Assembly: GCA_963703855.1 (NCBI GenBank)
Contig: CAVPFW010000024.1
Coordinates: forward strand, 12,053 to 76,052
Length of the DNA: 64,000 nt
Reading direction: 5' to 3'
From: AP-15 sp963703855
GTDB taxonomy: Bacteria > Pseudomonadota > Alphaproteobacteria > ATCC43930 > CGMCC-115725
The notes below the pieces were generated by a model. It had not been told where the DNA came from. It saw only the letters and a list, made by a program, of their open reading frames with translations, and did not search any database. The stretch's first letter is position 1. The number at the start of each line of letters is the position of its first letter. Below, piece after piece: positions 35,870 to 44,633 of the stretch. The position numbers and the translations under genes are program-made.

Positions 35870-36451
35870 ATGTTCAGACGCTCACATTCGCACGGCGGAG
35901 GGCGGCACGCCCGCGGGGTTTTCGGCCATGGCGGCGGGCGCTTCGGCACCCGCCTCGACGGCGGCCATGGCGGCGGCCGCGGCGGGCGGCTCGGCCGGGT
36001 GTTCGACCACGGCGACCTGCGCTATGTGCTGCTGCACCTGATCGCCGAGAAGCCGCGCCACGGCTACGAGCTGATCAAGGCGATCGAGGAGCAGCTCGGC
36101 GGCATGTACAGCCCGAGCCCGGGCGTGATCTACCCGACCCTGACCCTGCTCGAAGAGCTCGGCTACCTCCAGCCCGAGACCGCCGAAGGCACCCGCAAGC
36201 GCTATTCGATCACCGCCGAAGGCACCGCCTTTCTCGCCGCCAACCAGGCCTCGGTCGACGCGATCCTCGGCCGCATGGCCGAATTCGGCCGGGCCTATGC
36301 CGGCGGACCGGCCCCCGAGATCCGCCGCGCGCTGCACAATCTGGAGCTGGCATTGTCGATCCGGCTCGACCGGGGCCCGCTCGACCCGGCGCAGGTGCGG
36401 GCGGTCACCGACGCGCTCGACCGCGCCGCCGCCGAGATCGAGCGCGGCTGA
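35870..36451 (+). CDS. PadR-family transcriptional regulator
   Basis: 193 residues. The first about 40 residues are a striking His/Gly/Arg-rich arm (HSHGGGRHAR and GHGGGRFGTR), possibly metal-binding. Next come LRYVLLHLIAEKPRHGYELI, MYSPSPGVIYPTLTLLEELG and YSITAEGTAFLA, the PadR winged helix. A C-terminal dimerisation helix pair completes it. It likely represses its own operon, including the dioxygenase-like gene, through the palindrome at 35419-35432. The His-rich arm is common in Vtr/PadR proteins of alphaproteobacteria. Confidence 0.92.
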   Translation: MFRRSHSHGGGRHARGVFGHGGGRFGTRLDGGHGGGRGGRLGRVFDHGDLRYVLLHLIAEKPRHGYELIKAIEEQLGGMYSPSPGVIYPTLTLLEELGYLQPETAEGTRKRYSITAEGTAFLAANQASVDAILGRMAEFGRAYAGGPAPEIRRALHNLELALSIRLDRGPLDPAQVRAVTDALDRAAAEIERG

Positions 36452-36565
36452 CGGGCCGGCCGTGCCGATCCCGGTCGTCGAAAGCTGTTTCATGATCGCG
36501 ACCGCAATCGCGATACTGTTGATGATGCTCGTGCCCTGAACACGCAACCGGCTGCCGGTGACCAA

Positions 36566-37492
36566 ATGAAGCTCGCGGTGCCCGATCTGATCTCGAACTC
36601 CTATTTCCCAGCGGTGGCCGCGGTCGAGCTCGGGTTTTTCAAGACCGAAGGCCTCGAGGTCGAACTCGAGCTGGTGTTTCCGGTCGACCGGGCCTATCGC
36701 GAATTGCGCGACGGGGCGGTCGACTTCGTCGGCGGCTCGGCGCATTCGGTGCTGGCCGCCTTCCCCGAATGGCACGGCGCGAAGCTGCTCTGCGCCCAGG
36801 CCCAGGGCATGTACTGGTTTCTGGTCATGCGCGCCGATCTCGATGCCCGGCGCGGCGATATCGGCGCGGTCAGGGGCCGCACCATCGGCGCCGCACCCTG
36901 GGTCGAGATGGGCCTGCGCCGGCTGCTGATCGAGGCCGGCATCGACTTCGAGCGCGACCGAGTGACGATCGCCCCGGTGCCGGGCACGGCGGGGACCGGG
37001 ATCGTCAATTTCGGGGTGACCGCGGCGAAGGCGCTCGAAGCCGGCCTGATCGACGGGTTCTGGGCCAACGGCATGGGCGCCGAGATCGCGGTGCGCCGCG
37101 GGGTCGGCACGGTCGTTCTCGATGTCCGGCGCGGCGAAGGGCCGCCGGGGTGCTTCAACTACACGATGTCGGCGTTGGCCGCGACCGACCGGCTGATCGA
37201 GGATTTGCCCGAAATCGCGGCCGCGGCGATCCGCGCCCTGGCCAAGACCCAGGCCGCGCTCAAGGCCGATGTCGCCCGCGCCGCCGAAGTCGGCCGCCGG
37301 CTGTTCCCGCCCGCCGAGGCGGCGCTGATCGCCGAGCTGATCCGCCGCGACCTGCCCTATTACGACGCGTCGATCTCGCGCGAATTCGTCGTCGGCATGA
37401 ACCATTTCGCCCGCGACCTCGGCATCCTGCGGGGCGAGGTTCCGTACGAGAAGGTCGTCGCCACCCAATTCGCCGACCTGTGGCGCGGCTGA
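36566..37492 (+). CDS. NMT1/THI5-like (ABC-type) substrate-binding protein
   Basis: 308 residues. MKLAVPDLISNSYFPAVAAV, then ELGFFKTEGLEVELELV, match the NMT1 fold seen in pyrimidine-precursor, sulfonate and nitrate binding proteins. DFVGGSAHSVLAAFPEWHGA and IGAAPWVEMGLRRLLIEAGI are later lobes. No signal peptide is visible, unlike transported-solute receptors, so it may be cytoplasmic or the start may be misplaced. No ABC permease or ATPase is adjacent. Confidence 0.8.
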   Translation: MKLAVPDLISNSYFPAVAAVELGFFKTEGLEVELELVFPVDRAYRELRDGAVDFVGGSAHSVLAAFPEWHGAKLLCAQAQGMYWFLVMRADLDARRGDIGAVRGRTIGAAPWVEMGLRRLLIEAGIDFERDRVTIAPVPGTAGTGIVNFGVTAAKALEAGLIDGFWANGMGAEIAVRRGVGTVVLDVRRGEGPPGCFNYTMSALAATDRLIEDLPEIAAAAIRALAKTQAALKADVARAAEVGRRLFPPAEAALIAELIRRDLPYYDASISREFVVGMNHFARDLGILRGEVPYEKVVATQFADLWRG

Positions 37493-37509
37493 TCGGGGAG
37501 AGGGGAATG

Positions 37510-37825
37510 AAACGAGTCGGTCTTTGCCCCCACAAGGGCCATCTGCGAAGTGCTTCGAGGCTCCCGCATCAATACAGCCGAGGACCAAATATCCCTGGTC
37601 TCCCTCGTCCATAAATGTTTCCCATTTCGGATGATACGCGTACCAATAGGGTAACAATTCGTTGGGATGCCTTTTAGACACGGAAAAAGCCGCGCGGACT
37701 TTATGGTTCTGACTCCAGTACAGGGCCGGACTCTTTCGTATAAGTGCGCAGCCCTCTTGCTGTATGAGTGCTTCAACCATCCTCCGGCGCTTCGATTCAC
37801 GCAATTCGTTTTCGCCTCGATGCAT
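37510..37825 (-). pseudogene. truncated gene of an uncharacterised family, AT-richer than surroundings
   Basis: The minus-strand frame starts MHRGENELRESKRRRMVEAL and continues to KVRAAFSVSKRHPNELLPYW, YAYHPKWETF and DQGYLVLGCIDAG. The YWYAYHPKW and GYxVLGC text looks like genuine protein sequence, and its base composition differs from both neighbours. The frame then runs antisense into the NMT1-like gene with no natural end, so the 3' part is lost. I do not recognise a functional family. The right end of homology is approximate. Confidence 0.5.
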
Positions 37826-38053
37826 AAGCAGTCGTCCCGGCTGAAGTTTCTGAAAAGTACTTCGTTCTGGTGTGTAATTTCTTAAGATAAACGCGTGGGA
37901 CCCAAGCGGACCTATATGCCGCGAGGCGAGATGATCGTGGTCGAGCGCCCGCGACATCGGAGCTTGGCTAGTGCGCTAAACCCGGCAACATCTTGCACCT
38001 TCGCAACGGTGCCGGCGTGTAGGATCGCCGCGGTCGTTCCCGGAGACGCTCCG

Positions 38054-39839
38054 ATGCCCTACGCCGCCCCACTCGCCGATATGCGCTTTGTGCTCGAGGA
38101 GGTGGCGGGGATCGGCGAGGTCGCGCTGCTGCCCGAGCTTCGAAGCGGTCGACCGGGATTTGGTCGAGGCGGTTCTCGGCGAGGCGGCGAAGCTCGCCGA
38201 GACCGTGCTGGCGCCGCTGAACCAGCCGTCCGACCGCGTCGGCAGCGTCCTCGAAAACGGCGTCGTGCGGACCCCGCCGGGGGTTCGCGAAGCCTATGCC
38301 CGCTATGTCGAGGGCGGGTGGAACGGGCTCGCCGGCGACCCGGACCATGGCGGGCAGGGCCTGCCGTTCGCGCTCGCCGCACCCGTCGCCGAGATGGTCA
38401 ACTCAGCCTGCATGAGCTTCGCGCTGTGCCCATTGCTCAACATGGCCGCGATCGAATTGCTTCAGGCTTACGGCTCGCAGAAGCAGAAGCGGCTCTACCT
38501 CGGCAAGCTCGTCAGCGGCGAGTGGACCGGCACGATGAACCTGACCGAGCCGCAGGCCGGGTCGGATCTGGGCGCGCTGACCACCCGCGCGGTGCCGGCC
38601 CATAGCCCAGCCTATGGCGACCATTACCGGATCACCGGCCAGAAGATCTTCATCACCTATGGCGACCACGATTTGGCGTCGAACATCGTGCACGCGGTGC
38701 TGGCGCGCACCCCCGCCGCGCCGGCGGGATCGCGCGGAATCTCGCTGTTCCTGGTGCCCAAGTTCCTGCTCGACGGCGAGGGCCGGCCGGGGCCGCGCAA
38801 CGGCGTGCGCACCTTGAGCCTCGAGCACAAGCTCGGCATCCACGCCTCGCCGACCTGCGTGCTCGCCTATGAAGACGCGGTCGGCTGGCGCATCGGCGAG
38901 GAAAACCGCGGTCTCGAATACATGTTCGCGATGATGAACAACGCCCGGCTCAATGTCGGGGTGCAGGGTGTGGCGATCGCCGAGCGCGCCTATCAGCAGG
39001 CCCGCGACTTTGCCCGCATCCGCGTGCAGGGCCGCCCGCTCGACGCCGCGGCCGATGCGGGCGCATTGCCGATCATCCATCACCCCGACGTGCGGCGGAT
39101 GCTGTTGTGGATGCGCGCCGCGACCGAGGCGATGCGATCGCTCGCCTATTACGCGGCGGCGACGATCGATCGCGGGCGCCGCCACCCCGACCCGGCCGCG
39201 CGCTCGCGGGCGCAAGGTCGCGCCGATCTGCTGATCCCGGCGGTCAAGGCGTGGTGCACCGATCTCGGCGTCGCCGTCGCCTCGACCGGGATCCAGGTGC
39301 ATGGCGGCATGGGCTACATCGAGGAAACCGGTGCGGCGCAACACCTGCGCGACGCCCGGATCGCGCCGATCTACGAGGGCACCAACGGCATCCAGGCCGG
39401 CGATCTCGTCGGCCGCAAGCTCGCCCGCGACCGCGGCGCGGCGGCGCAGGCGCTGTTCGCCGAGACCGGCGCAACGGCGGCCGCCCTCGAACGCGCGGGC
39501 GGCAGCCTCGCCGCGATCGCCGGCCCGTTGCAAGCCGGCCTGACCACCCTTGAAACCGCGACCGTACGTCTCGTCGACAGCGACGCCGCCGCGGCGGCTG
39601 CCGGTTCGGCGCCTTATCTGCAGCTTTTCGGCATCGTTTGCGCCGGCTGGCTCTTGGCGCGCCAGGCGCTCGCCGCCGACCGCCTTCTGGCCGCAGGCGA
39701 GGGCGATCCCGCCTTTCTCCGCGCCAAGATCGCGACCGCGCGGTTCTATGCCGAGCATTTCCTGGCGTTGGCGCCGGGCCATCTGCCTGGCGTTCTCGGC
39801 GGCGCCACGGTGCTCGCCTTCGATCCGGACCGGTTCTGA
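38054..39839 (+). CDS. acyl-CoA dehydrogenase with extended N- and C-terminal domains (one frameshift)
   Basis: It starts MPYAAPLADMRFVLEEVAGI. The frame shifts near 38145 into FEAVDRDLVEAVLGEAAKLA, giving about 594 residues. The N-terminal arm matches the acyl-CoA dehydrogenase N-terminal family. WTGTMNLTEPQAGSDLGALT is the flavin-contact signature, and GIQVHGGMGYIEETGAAQHL with IYEGTNGIQ lies near the active site. A C-terminal domain (about 470-590) is that of the long FadE-like bacterial enzymes. It oxidises an acyl-CoA to the 2-enoyl-CoA. Both parts are intact, so the shift is probably an indel error. Confidence 0.88.
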
Positions 39840-39845
39840 CCGGCC

Positions 39846-40772
39846 GTGCCAGCCGCACCAGCCACGGCGGCGCGGGCCGACGATGTCCGGCTCGGCATCC
39901 TCTACATGGTCGCGTCGGTCTTTCTGTTCTCGTTCCAGAACGCGATCGGCAAGTGGCTGGCGCAGAGCTATCCGATCCCGATGCTGGTGTTCTTCCGCAG
40001 CGCCGTCGCGCTGTTGCCGTCCTACATCCTGGTGCTGCGCGCGGGCGGAAATTCGGTATTGCGAACCAACCGGCTCGGCGCCCAGCTCGGCCGCGCGGCG
40101 ATCTGGGGCGGATCGAACGTTGCTTCGTTCTTCGCCTATCACCTGCTGCCGTTGGCCGATGCGGTGGCATTGACCTTTGCCGCCCCGCTGTTCCTGACCG
40201 CATTGTCCTGGCCGATCCTCAAGGAGCGGGTCGGGCGCGAGCGCTGGATCGCGGTCTCGGCTGGCTTCATCGGCGTGCTGGTCATGGCGCGGCCGAGCGG
40301 CGCCGGCAGCTGGGCCGGCATGGCCTATGCCCTCCTGTGCGCGATCTGCAACGCGGTCGGCACCTTGACCGTGCGCGGGCTGACCCGCACCGAATCGACG
40401 GCGTCGATCGTGTTCTACACCGCGCTGTTCATGACCCTGGGGTCACTGCCGGTGTTGCCGTTCTACTGGGTCACGCCGGGGCCGCTCGACCTCGTGCTGT
40501 TCTGCTCGATCGGCCTGATCGGCGGCGTCTCGCAATACTGGACGACCCAGGCGCTCTATTACGCGCCGGCGGCCGCGGTCTCGCCGTTCAACTACATGGC
40601 ATTGATCTGGGGCTCGATCCTGGGCTTTGTCGTGTGGGGCGAGGTCCCGACCATCCCGATCGCGATCGGCGCCGCGATCGTCACCCTGACCGGCCTCTAT
40701 TTGCTGCGCCATGAAGCCTTCCGCCGCGGCCCACCCCGCCCCGCGACGCGCACCCGGCCGGCGGCGGAGTGA
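39846..40772 (+). CDS. DMT-superfamily transporter (EamA domains)
   Basis: 308 residues from GTG at 39846, 6 bases after the acyl-CoA dehydrogenase stop. Ten transmembrane helices are organised as two EamA repeats (about 17-145 and 160-295). The first repeat has LYMVASVFLFSFQNAIGKWL, and ALPxADAVALTFAAPLFLT is the typical end of the first repeat. SPFNYMALIWGSILGFVVWG is the equivalent in the second. Family members export amino acids or other metabolites, and substrate is unknown. Confidence 0.9.
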   Translation: MPAAPATAARADDVRLGILYMVASVFLFSFQNAIGKWLAQSYPIPMLVFFRSAVALLPSYILVLRAGGNSVLRTNRLGAQLGRAAIWGGSNVASFFAYHLLPLADAVALTFAAPLFLTALSWPILKERVGRERWIAVSAGFIGVLVMARPSGAGSWAGMAYALLCAICNAVGTLTVRGLTRTESTASIVFYTALFMTLGSLPVLPFYWVTPGPLDLVLFCSIGLIGGVSQYWTTQALYYAPAAAVSPFNYMALIWGSILGFVVWGEVPTIPIAIGAAIVTLTGLYLLRHEAFRRGPPRPATRTRPAAE

Positions 40773-40908
40773 AATTCCCATGCGCCGAGCCCTTCAGTCG
40801 CATTTCCGGTTCCGACGCCACCCTCGCGTGCCTATTGTGCATTCGAGCGTTGAGAATTATATTCACGTTTCGTTCTGGGGGGCCGCCACAGATCGAGGGA
40901 GCAGTCGG

Positions 40909-41010
40909 ATGAAAACCGAGAACGCGAGAGTGATCGAACCTACCCCCCCGGATCCGCCGCCCACGTTCCCGGCGACGCTCGGCAGGAGATCAAGCGTCGT
41001 AATCGGGTGA
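40909..41010 (+). CDS. possible 33-residue leader peptide of the AT-rich module
   Basis: The small frame MKTENARVIEPTPPDPPPTF ends RRSSVVIG. A good GAGGGAG ribosome site lies 9 bases upstream, and its stop is 13 bases before the next gene. It has a Pro-rich centre and no hydrophobic segment. It may be a chance frame or a small first gene of the operon. Confidence 0.3.
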   Translation: MKTENARVIEPTPPDPPPTFPATLGRRSSVVIG

Positions 41011-41023
41011 GGATCATCAGATC

Positions 41024-41597
41024 ATGGACGATCGTCCTTCCATTGAACAGCAGGAAATTTACGTAACCATTTGGGCAAAAGTCGTCGATACCCAAATGCA
41101 CTTCAACGAGATGGCCGTCAAATCGCGTCAATTTGGGTTGGCCTTCGTCGCCGCTGCCCTCGGCCTAGGAATTGTTCTATTGAGTTCGCGGTCAAGAATT
41201 TGCCATCCCAGTACCTTGGTTTGGCGGCTTTTACCTCCATACAACGGTATTAATGGTGCTATCGAGCGCGTTTGCTCTCTATGCTGTAAAGATACTAGAC
41301 CTTAACGTTTATCACAAGATGTTACGCGGTGCAGTCACATTCGGAGAAGATTTCGAGGAAAATTATGTAAAAAAGATCATCCCGTTACAGAAAGGCATGA
41401 CACAAGCCATATCGCATTTTAGCCGTCATGACGACGCATCGGTACAGCTAAAGGAAGGAAAATATATCTACGAGGGGACTAAAGAGCGAAACGCACTCAC
41501 CAAAATTCAGCAATTTTACAGGACATCATTTTTTATATTGATAATATCGGCTCTGTTGCTTTTCTTTATGACAGCTCACTTTGGTCACCTTAAATGA
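41024..41597 (+). CDS. multi-pass membrane protein, unknown function (two frameshifts)
   Basis: About 190 residues if two frame breaks (near 41185 and 41225) are joined. It starts MDDRPSIEQQEIYVTIWAKV after TGAGGA. VVDTQMHFNEMAVKSRQFGL leads into helix 1 (AFVAAALGLGIVLLS). Helix 2 is TTVLMVLSSAFALYAVKI, followed by LDLNVYHKMLRGAVTFGEDF. A soluble helical region reaches LTKIQQFYRTSFF, then helix 3 is FILIISALLLFFMTAHF. Local base composition is much AT-richer than the flanks. Its stop overlaps the ATG of the HAD gene (ATGA), so the two proteins probably work together. The layout recalls small membrane effector proteins such as SLATT-type, but no family is claimed. Confidence 0.7.
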
Positions 41598-42487
41598 CGA
41601 TTGCTGACGTTCTGGTCTGTGACCTGGATAACACATTATACGACTGGGTGGGATATTTTGTCCCATCCTTCTACGCGATGGTCGACGTGGCGGTTCAGAT
41701 CACAAAATGCAATAAAGAATCCCTATTAGAAGATTTTCGAGAAATTCATAAAAAATATGGAGACTCTGAACAGCCATTTGCGCTGCTGGAGACCGAAACC
41801 ATAAAAAAAATCTACAGAAATGAGACTAGAGAATTCTTGCTAAGAGAGCTAGATCCTGCCCTTCATGCCTTTAATTCCACTCGTCTCAAGAATTTAAAAT
41901 TGTATGATGGAGTTATAGAGGCATTGGCGTTCTTGCGAATGAGGGACGTAAAGCTCGTTGCCTATACAGAAAGCAAACTATATGGAGCTCTTGACAGACT
42001 TGGAAGGCTGGGTCTGTTCGAATTTTTCGAACGTATATACTGTCGTGAGCGATCTATCTCGCGCTTTGGGATAGAGAGGGACGCCGAAGGCTGGCTGGAA
42101 AAATTTCCGATGAGCAAAGTAATTGAATTATCGGATCATCAAAAAAAACCCGATCCGGCGGTGTTGCTTGAAATTTGTCGGAGAGAAAGGATGTCGCGCG
42201 AGAAGACTGCTTACGTAGGTGATAGCATCGCGCGAGATATTCTGATGGCCAAACGGGCGGGAATGCTTGCTATATGGGCGGCATATGGCGCAGAGCATCG
42301 CCCAGAGCTGCATAATGCCTTGGTACGGATTTCCCATTGGACGCCCGATGAGGTATTGCGGGAGGAAAGACTGAGGGAAGAAGCAAAAACGGTCCAACCT
42401 GACTACGTGGCTTGGAACTCGTTTGCGGAGGTTGTTGCCGCCCTTGGGTGGTCAATGCGTTTACCGTCTCAGGCCCCCGCATCATAG
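41594..42487 (+). CDS. HAD-superfamily hydrolase coupled to the membrane protein
   Basis: 297 residues. LVCDLDNTLYDWVGYFVPSF holds motif I (DxDxT). KLVAYTESKLYGALDRLG holds motif II, with Thr in place of the more usual Ser. HQKKPDPAVLLEICRRE has the Lys, and TAYVGDSIARDILMAKRAGM is motif III/IV. All four catalytic motifs are present, so a phosphatase is expected. The sequence is AT-rich like its partner. Its start overlaps the membrane-protein stop by four bases. A perfect hairpin follows the stop within 11 bases. Substrate unknown. Confidence 0.88.
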   Translation: MTIADVLVCDLDNTLYDWVGYFVPSFYAMVDVAVQITKCNKESLLEDFREIHKKYGDSEQPFALLETETIKKIYRNETREFLLRELDPALHAFNSTRLKNLKLYDGVIEALAFLRMRDVKLVAYTESKLYGALDRLGRLGLFEFFERIYCRERSISRFGIERDAEGWLEKFPMSKVIELSDHQKKPDPAVLLEICRRERMSREKTAYVGDSIARDILMAKRAGMLAIWAAYGAEHRPELHNALVRISHWTPDEVLREERLREEAKTVQPDYVAWNSFAEVVAALGWSMRLPSQAPAS

Positions 42488-42497
42488 CGAGCTCGAT

Positions 42498-42540
42498 CAA
42501 GAACGCTGGCCGTGTCCCCCAGCTCTCGCCAGCGTTCTTG
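42498..42540 (+). terminator. perfect 13-bp inverted repeat after the HAD gene
   Basis: CAAGAACGCTGGC and GCCAGCGTTCTTG are perfect inverted arms with a 17-base loop, 11 bases after the HAD stop codon. No U-tract follows, so classical rho-independent termination is doubtful. It could stabilise the 3' end of the mRNA or mark the end of the inserted module. Confidence 0.45.
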
Positions 42541-42555
42541 GGCAAAGCTATCATG

Positions 42556-42655
42556 TTACTCCGCGGGCTGGGGCATTTGCTTGATATCGGTCGAATAGCG
42601 CCGGTGGACCGGGGCGTCGGCTTCGAACGGGTCGGTCACACCCAATTCCTTGCCC
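42556..42655 (-). pseudogene. remnant of the luciferase-like monooxygenase 3' end
   Basis: On the minus strand it reads GKELGVTDPFEADAPVHRRY, then STDIKQMPQPAE and a stop. It matches the C-terminus of the complete gene at 43305-44546 (GKELGLTDPFEADAPVHLRY, STDVKQLPQAAE) at roughly 85-90 percent of bases. There is no upstream coding part. The RAYT remnant lies between the two tails. Confidence 0.85.
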
Positions 42656-42656
42656 C

Positions 42657-42683
42657 GCGGACCGCGGGCGTCCCGCCCGCCCT
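42657..42683 (-). repeat. REP-like palindromic repeat, inverted copy
   Basis: On the minus strand it reads GGGCGGGCGGGACGCCCGCG. The same core appears twice in the direct orientation at 43241-43300 and again at 44611-44630. These bracket the RAYT remnant, as expected for REP elements that RAYT transposases act on. Confidence 0.7.
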
Positions 42684-43240
42684 ATCGCATCGATGCCGAC
42701 GAGAACGGCCAGTCGGAAGGCGCACGGCATAGGCCGACCTTGACCGGGTTTTCCTCGATATAGATCTTCGTCGCCGCCAAATGCGCATCGTCGCACATGT
42801 AGCGATCGAAATACTCGGGCGCCCAGAACGCTCCGCTGCGCTCGAGGATCCGATTGGCCTTATTGGCCGTAAACGACTTCAACGAATGCCGACCCGGTCT
42901 AATCGGTTGCCGGCGCCGATCTCGGCGAGAACGTGCACGTGGTTGGGCATCACGCACCAGGCGATCAGCGCATACCGCTCGCGATCGAATTCAGCAAAGC
43001 GTTTTGCGTGACCTCGCCGATTTCCGGGATCGCCAGGTCGTGCCGGCCATATCCGCGGTCCAACGTGGCGTCGACCGCGTCGGCCGAGCCGTCGCGGGAC
43101 ACGCGGCGATTTTCATCCCTCAGCCCGGCCGGCAGGCTGTCGACGAGCCGGAACGCGACGTGCTGGACGAGGTCAGGCGCGTCGAGATGCGCCAGATAGC
43201 CGCGCGAGCGCCAACCGGTGTGGTCGACGTTCGATGCGGC
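42682..43240 (-). pseudogene. RAYT (REP-associated tyrosine transposase), frameshifted
   Basis: Three reading-frame pieces join into one Y1-type transposase: WRSRGYLAHLDAPDLVQHVA (start), WCVMPNHVHVLAEIGAGN carrying the HUH motif HVH, then HSLKSFTANKANRILERSGA, FWAPEYFDRYM and YIEENPVKVGLC (end). The catalytic Tyr region of the family lies in this last part. Two frame breaks (near 42970 and 42885) make it non-functional as read. RAYTs mobilise REP palindromes, which flank this locus on both sides. Confidence 0.85.
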
Positions 43241-43300
43241 GATCAAGGGCGGGCGGGACGCCCGCGGCCCGATCAAGGGCGGGTGGGACGCCCGCGCTCC
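43241..43300 (+). repeat. tandem pair of 30-bp REP-like repeats
   Basis: Two adjacent 30-base units, 43241-43270 and 43271-43300, start GATCAAGGGCGGG and share GGGACGCCCGCG, differing at three positions. They end 4 bases before the luciferase-like gene stop codon and share the core of the inverted copy across the RAYT gene. Confidence 0.8.
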
Positions 43301-43304
43301 CCAC

Positions 43305-44546
43305 TTACTCCGCGGCCTGCGGCAGCTGCTTCACGTCGGTCGAATAGCGCAGATGGACCGGGGCGTCGGCCTCGAACGGGTCGGTCAGGCCCAATTCCTT
43401 GCCGATCTCGCGCATCGCCGGCATGACCTCCTGGCCCAAGAGGCGGATGCAGGTGCGCGCATCCTCGTTGCTGACATTGCCGTCATTGCCCCACAGCCCG
43501 TAGATGCTGGGCCGCGTCTCTTCGAGGATATGGCGCATTTTCGGGATCACCGTCTTGGGCGTGCCGAATATCACCCTTCCGTCGGCGACCTGCTTTTCGA
43601 AGGTCGGCCGCCCGCGCGGGCTCTCCGCCCGACCGACCGCGAACTCGACGAACTGGCGGCGAAACTCGGGCGAGAAATAGCCCGCAGGGTTCGACCACAC
43701 CGGATGGGCGAGGCCGGTGAACTCGCCCTGCATCCACAGGAACTGGCGCGCGTTCTTCTCGGCCTTTTCCTCGCTGTCCGACACGTGGACCTGCTGCAGA
43801 TAGCCGCGGTTCTGCGGCCCCGCCTCATAGCCCATCTCGGCCGCGACCTCGTCATAGAGCTTCCAGATCGTCTTGGTCGCCTCGATCGAGGTGTTGAGCG
43901 CGATGTAGGGATAGCGCTGCTTGGCCGCCCAGATGATCGTCTCCTTGCTCAAAACACCTGGGATCCACACCCGCGGATAGGGCTTCTGCAACGGCACCGC
44001 CCACGGGTTGACGACGCGATGCTGGTAGTGCGTGCCTTCCCAGCGGAACGGCCCCTGCCGGGTCCAGGCGGCGACCACCAGATCATGCGCCTCCTCGAAG
44101 CGCTCGCGGTTGTAGGCGGGGCTCACCCCGTTGGCGAGCTGCTCCTGGCCGCCGCCGCGGACAAAGCCGGAGACCAGCCGGCCCTTGGAGATCATGTCGA
44201 TCATCGCCAATTCCTCGGCGAGCCGCACCGGGTTCTCGGCCAAGGGCAGCGGGTTGCCGAGCAATACGATCTTCGCCTTCTTGGTCACCGCGGCGAGGAT
44301 CGCGGCAAAGATGTTGCACTTGGCCTGCATGCAGAACGGCGCGTTGTGGTGCTCGTTGAGCATGAAGCCTTCGACGCCCATCTCCTCGGCGTAAATATAT
44401 TGCTCGACGTATTCGTTGTAGAGGCGGCTGCCGGCAACCGGATCGTAATATTTATTCGAGAACATCAGCGCGGTGGCCCCGAATTCGAGGCCCTTGTCGG
44501 CCGGATAAGCCGACATCGGTTGCTCGGTGAAGTACATCACATGCAT
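43305..44546 (-). CDS. LLM-class flavin-dependent monooxygenase (luciferase-like)
   Basis: 413 residues with an AAGGAGGAA ribosome site before the ATG. NEYVEQYIYAEEMGVEGFML, NEHHNAPFCMQAKCN, LLGNPLPLAENPVRLAEELA, MIDMISKGRLVSGFVRGGGQ and NRERFEEAHDLVVAAW are the standard luciferase-like TIM-barrel features. Such enzymes use reduced FMN supplied by a separate reductase to oxygenate small organic compounds. It lies just downstream of an alpha/beta hydrolase gene on the same strand, a pairing common in ring or ester breakdown. The tail is duplicated at 42556-42655. Confidence 0.92.
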   Translation of the reverse strand: MHVMYFTEQPMSAYPADKGLEFGATALMFSNKYYDPVAGSRLYNEYVEQYIYAEEMGVEGFMLNEHHNAPFCMQAKCNIFAAILAAVTKKAKIVLLGNPLPLAENPVRLAEELAMIDMISKGRLVSGFVRGGGQEQLANGVSPAYNRERFEEAHDLVVAAWTRQGPFRWEGTHYQHRVVNPWAVPLQKPYPRVWIPGVLSKETIIWAAKQRYPYIALNTSIEATKTIWKLYDEVAAEMGYEAGPQNRGYLQQVHVSDSEEKAEKNARQFLWMQGEFTGLAHPVWSNPAGYFSPEFRRQFVEFAVGRAESPRGRPTFEKQVADGRVIFGTPKTVIPKMRHILEETRPSIYGLWGNDGNVSNEDARTCIRLLGQEVMPAMREIGKELGLTDPFEADAPVHLRYSTDVKQLPQAAE

Positions 44547-44581
44547 GGGTTCCTCCTTGGGCCGATCGTGGCCCCCTGCCT

Positions 44582-44630
44582 GCGGGACCGCGGGCCTCCG
44601 GCCCGCTTGCGGGCGGGACGCCCGCGCTCC
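44582..44630. repeat. REP-like palindromic repeat between two genes
   Basis: This segment contains CCGCGGGCCTCCGGCCCGC and GGGCGGGACGCCCGCGCTCC. The second matches the units at 43271-43300. It fills the spacer between the alpha/beta hydrolase and the luciferase-like gene. Confidence 0.7.
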
Positions 44631-44633
44631 GAC

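Noticed and set aside
35882..37957. A 691-residue minus-strand frame as one gene
   Set aside because: Only the first about 100 residues downstream of 37825 look genuine. The remainder is antisense to the PadR and NMT1-like genes.
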